NCBI GenBank assembly: GCA_936450465.1
Contig: OW388302.1
Location: 12,239,530-12,303,529, forward strand
Origin: Gibbula magus
Taxonomy: Eukaryota; Mollusca; Gastropoda; Trochida; Trochidae
DNA: 64,000 bases
Direction of reading: 5' to 3'
Shown here: piece after piece, positions 63,845 to 64,000 of the stretch
How positions within the stretch are numbered: the stretch's first letter is position 1
Layout: each line of letters begins with the position of its first letter
Position numbers and translations under genes: made by a program
The notes under the pieces: model-generated
The model's database searches: none
What the model was told of the DNA's origin: nothing
What the model saw: only the letters and a program-made list of their open reading frames with translations

Positions 63845-64000
63845 AACAAAGCTTCTGCAAGGGAAAACGCTATGCACTGTATCTTTTGGCATTATCTTCA
63901 AGGTCACAGCACCTGACTTTTTTCAGCTCGTGGACTTGCATATAAGCTTGTCAAAATTACCTTAATATTATCCTATCAAATTCTTTGATTTAAAAAATAT

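Larger units (their letters stand above)
62545..64000 (+). repeat. AGGTCA-rich family O, interrupted by a SINE and a MITE
   Basis: GGACCTTGACCTTCATTTCA, AAGAACCATTCACTG, GTGACCTTGACAATATTTTC and ATCTTCAAGGTCACAGCACC continue across the SINE (62672-62989) and the family-B MITE (63296-63844). Same family as 22425-22690. Confidence 0.6.

Noticed and set aside
1..64000. CRISPR array, operon or phage content
   Set aside because: The tandem arrays have no unique spacers and contain splice sites or simple sequence; gene structure is eukaryotic.

Overview
This window is animal nuclear DNA, very probably from a mollusc and most likely a marine gastropod. The evidence is the introns with GT/AG borders, the low gene density, a tropomodulin gene, and a dense load of tRNA-derived SINEs ending in a ...GCGGCGTTAAAC...CTCACTCACTC tail. 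I associate that tail with abalone-type (Haliotis) genomes, but the species assignment is inference. No bacterial, organellar or viral genes were seen.

Layout: about 1.3-10.8 kb holds the 3' eight coding exons of a tropomodulin gene on the + strand. The first N-terminal exon or exons lie upstream of the window. A long 3' UTR or downstream region follows. Four borders of this gene carry tandem arrays that include, or run exactly into, the splice site: the donor of the second exon seen here, the acceptors of the third and fourth, and the acceptor of the sixth. In the last array each unit contains a decoy acceptor and a 63-nt open, frame-preserving segment.

From about 11 to 46 kb I find no intact gene. 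The DNA is AT-rich and built from short non-autonomous elements, often nested: a hAT-like MITE with 8-bp target duplications, several MITE families that all begin TTAAAGG and appear to use TTAA targets, palindromic foldback elements, SINEs and satellites. At 41 kb a C2H2 zinc-finger exon relic is split by one of the TTAA MITEs.

At 46.07-50.41 kb lies a full-length CR1/L2-like non-LTR retrotransposon with a 16-bp target-site duplication. It has an APE-type endonuclease, a reverse transcriptase, and a 2A-like NPGP motif after a hydrophobic N-terminus. One extra T in a T-run breaks the reading frame just before the first catalytic block of the reverse transcriptase. It sits inside a copy of a smaller non-autonomous family.

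From 50.4 to 64 kb there are again only repeats: MITEs, a 28-bp CT-rich minisatellite, a 537-bp tandem duplication, a complete SINE, and two CpG-richer stretches. One of these, at 61.1 kb, carries a TCTCGCGAGA promoter-type motif. A similar motif plus a YY1-like AAGATGGCGGC site occurs at 23.0-23.3 kb.
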